Position numbers and translations under genes: made by a program
The notes under the pieces: generated by a model
Told to the model about the DNA's origin: nothing
What the model saw: only the letters and a program-made list of their open reading frames with translations
Database searches by the model: none
NCBI GenBank assembly: GCA_905182995.1
Contig: CAJJDP010000240.1
Coordinates: forward strand, 1 to 24,866
Direction: 5' to 3'
DNA length: 24,866 nucleotides
DNA from: Paramecium octaurelia
Lineage: Eukaryota > Ciliophora > Oligohymenophorea > Peniculida > Parameciidae
Shown here: positions 23,776 through 24,866 of the stretch, piece by piece
How the letters are laid out: every line of letters starts with the position of its first letter
How positions within the stretch are numbered: the first letter of the stretch is position 1

Positions 23776-24712
23776 TATCTTGTAATCCAATCTTTTTCAC
23801 CATAACCATATTTGATCAACCATCCAGTATTATTATAAAATAACTCTTGAATTCCTATGTAATGCCAAGCACAACCACTCATATGAGCAACAAAAACTAG
23901 GAATAACATTAATTTCATAACATCAATTGGAGCTGCAAATTTCTCTCTAATCAATGTGATTTCCTCAATTTACTCAAATATTTTGTTAACTCTTGCCATT
24001 CTCAACAGCAGAACAAAATTCAAATATGGACTGTTATATTGAGATATCAGAAATGGGATTACAACCAAAACATCCTTGAAAAAGTCCCCCTTTATGTAAT
24101 GTTAAAATATTTTGGAACGATCTTCATGAATCATTCCTTTATAATAATAAGCTGTATTGAAATTCACAACAATTTCCGTTAAAAATACCCAACTTGGTAT
24201 TGTGCTAAATAAAAAGTCAACTGTTTAAGCATTCTCTTACAAGGAGAATGATAATTAAATAGGAATATAAAATATATTCATCACTATTAAAATTAGTATT
24301 GTACAATCGACTAAGAGTTTAACCTTGCTATCTGGTTTGATTACTCTAATGTTTATATCCACTAAAAAATTATAAATTAAGAGGCTCTTGATATATTAGT
24401 TAAAAGTCCATGTTTAATTTACTAGTCCTTTTGCTTGGTAAAATAAATAATCAGATGCTTTGTCTCCAAATATTTAATATATTCTATGAGTGATTTATCG
24501 AAGATGATATTGATCTACAGCTTTTCTCAATTTGACAATAAATTTAATGGCAGCACAAAATATTTGAAGAGAATGTTTCTTCCAAACCAAATCGAAGCCT
24601 TCTACCAATGAATTCTCTGGAGAGTCGTTGTCTGCAAAATTATGTGTGTCTGGTTTTGTTAGTTCACCTCTACATGTAATATTCTTTCAGTTTGAAAATC
24701 ATTAAAATTCAT
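23646..24712 (-). pseudogene. Pore-less K+ channel: N-terminus and S1-S5 fused out of frame to the channel tail
   Basis: The long frame from about 24690 carries a typical ciliate channel: N-terminal linker (FADNDSPENSLVEGFDLVWK), S1 (VDCTILILIVMNIFYIPI), S2/S3 (STIPSWVFLTEIVVNFNTA, FFKDVLVVIPFLIS), S4 (LNFVLLLRMARVNKIFEQIE), S5 (KLMLFLVFVAHMSGCAWHYI) and the pore turret (GWLIKYGYGEKDWITRYV). At about 23775 it jumps straight into tail sequence in another frame and ends at TGA 23648-23646. The pore helix, the TVGYGD filter, S6, C-linker and nucleotide-binding domain are all missing. The ATG at 24712-24710 (MNFNDFQTERILH) is in a different frame from the main body, and no short GT-AG intron connects them, so the start is unresolved. 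It could be a decayed paralogue, a deletion allele, an aberrantly rearranged macronuclear copy, or a misassembly. Confidence 0.75.
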
Positions 24713-24866
24713 GATTATTGTTAATAATAAGCATAGAAACCTTTAATACCCTTAAATAAACAAAAGAAAATATATAATTTATAACACTTTGCTCTAAGAA
24801 AATTAATGTAAATTTAATAACTATTTTTAACTTTCTGAAACACAATTAAACATCTTTTCAAAATAA
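24713..24866. other. AT-rich flank upstream of the truncated channel
   Basis: 154 bp with no supported gene. On the minus strand it contains T-rich tracts and should be the 5' leader and promoter side of the channel; part may belong to the next gene. No motif is recognisable. Confidence 0.4.

Noticed and set aside
23742..23954. Independent 70-codon gene with membrane segment
   Set aside because: It is the S5 and pore-turret part of the truncated channel, open far upstream under the ciliate code.
1..24866. CRISPR array, tRNA, rRNA or bacterial operon signals
   Set aside because: No short regularly spaced repeats, no cloverleaf or rRNA-like conserved blocks, and the code and introns are eukaryotic ciliate.

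Overview
The window looks like macronuclear DNA of a ciliate, most probably Paramecium or a close relative; I cannot name the species. Every coding region I can follow is on the minus strand, is very AT-rich, and stays open only if TAA and TAG are read as glutamine with TGA as the sole stop. Ten introns of 22-28 nt (GT...AG, mostly GTA...TAG) repair the reading frames exactly, which is the Paramecium intron size class. The ORFs that appear under the standard code are fragments or shadows of these genes.

Layout, in transcription order (right to left). (1) 24712-23646: a voltage-gated, cyclic-nucleotide-channel-like K+ channel with S1-S5 but no pore. It is fused out of frame to a copy of the channel's C-terminal tail and looks like a truncated or broken copy. 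(2) After a one-base N at 23017, 23016-21693 holds the C-linker, cyclic-nucleotide-binding domain, Cys/His cluster and C-terminal tail of a second, open copy. (3) 21692-20764 has no clean gene, only short open stretches in several frames. (4) 20763-10433: gene A, a complete giant surface protein. (5) 67 bp later, 10365 to beyond base 1: gene B, a tandem paralogue whose 3' end lies outside the window.

Genes A and B share one architecture: signal peptide, about 430 residues of LamG/concanavalin-like jelly-roll sequence, about 600 residues of furin/growth-factor-receptor-like cysteine repeats, then more than 1,000 residues of Asn/Ile/Phe/Ser-rich parallel beta-helix with GGxxY motifs. In gene A this is followed by a second cysteine module (GALCEQCD type), about seven transmembrane segments and a cytoplasmic tail. 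With the assembly duplication and introns removed, gene A gives exactly 2,931 codons plus stop. The visible part of gene B gives exactly 2,135 codons. Both sums support the models.

The assembly needs care. Four single-N gaps (3374, 6973, 15920, 23017) each sit between two copies of the same sequence. Three pairs look identical by eye (2,335, 1,528 and 1,415 bp) and are best read as uncollapsed contig overlaps. The fourth pair, in the channel, is diverged by several substitutions, a roughly 118-bp insertion and a 1-bp indel, so it represents two real alleles or paralogues. I saw no rRNA, tRNA, CRISPR array or recognisable transposon.
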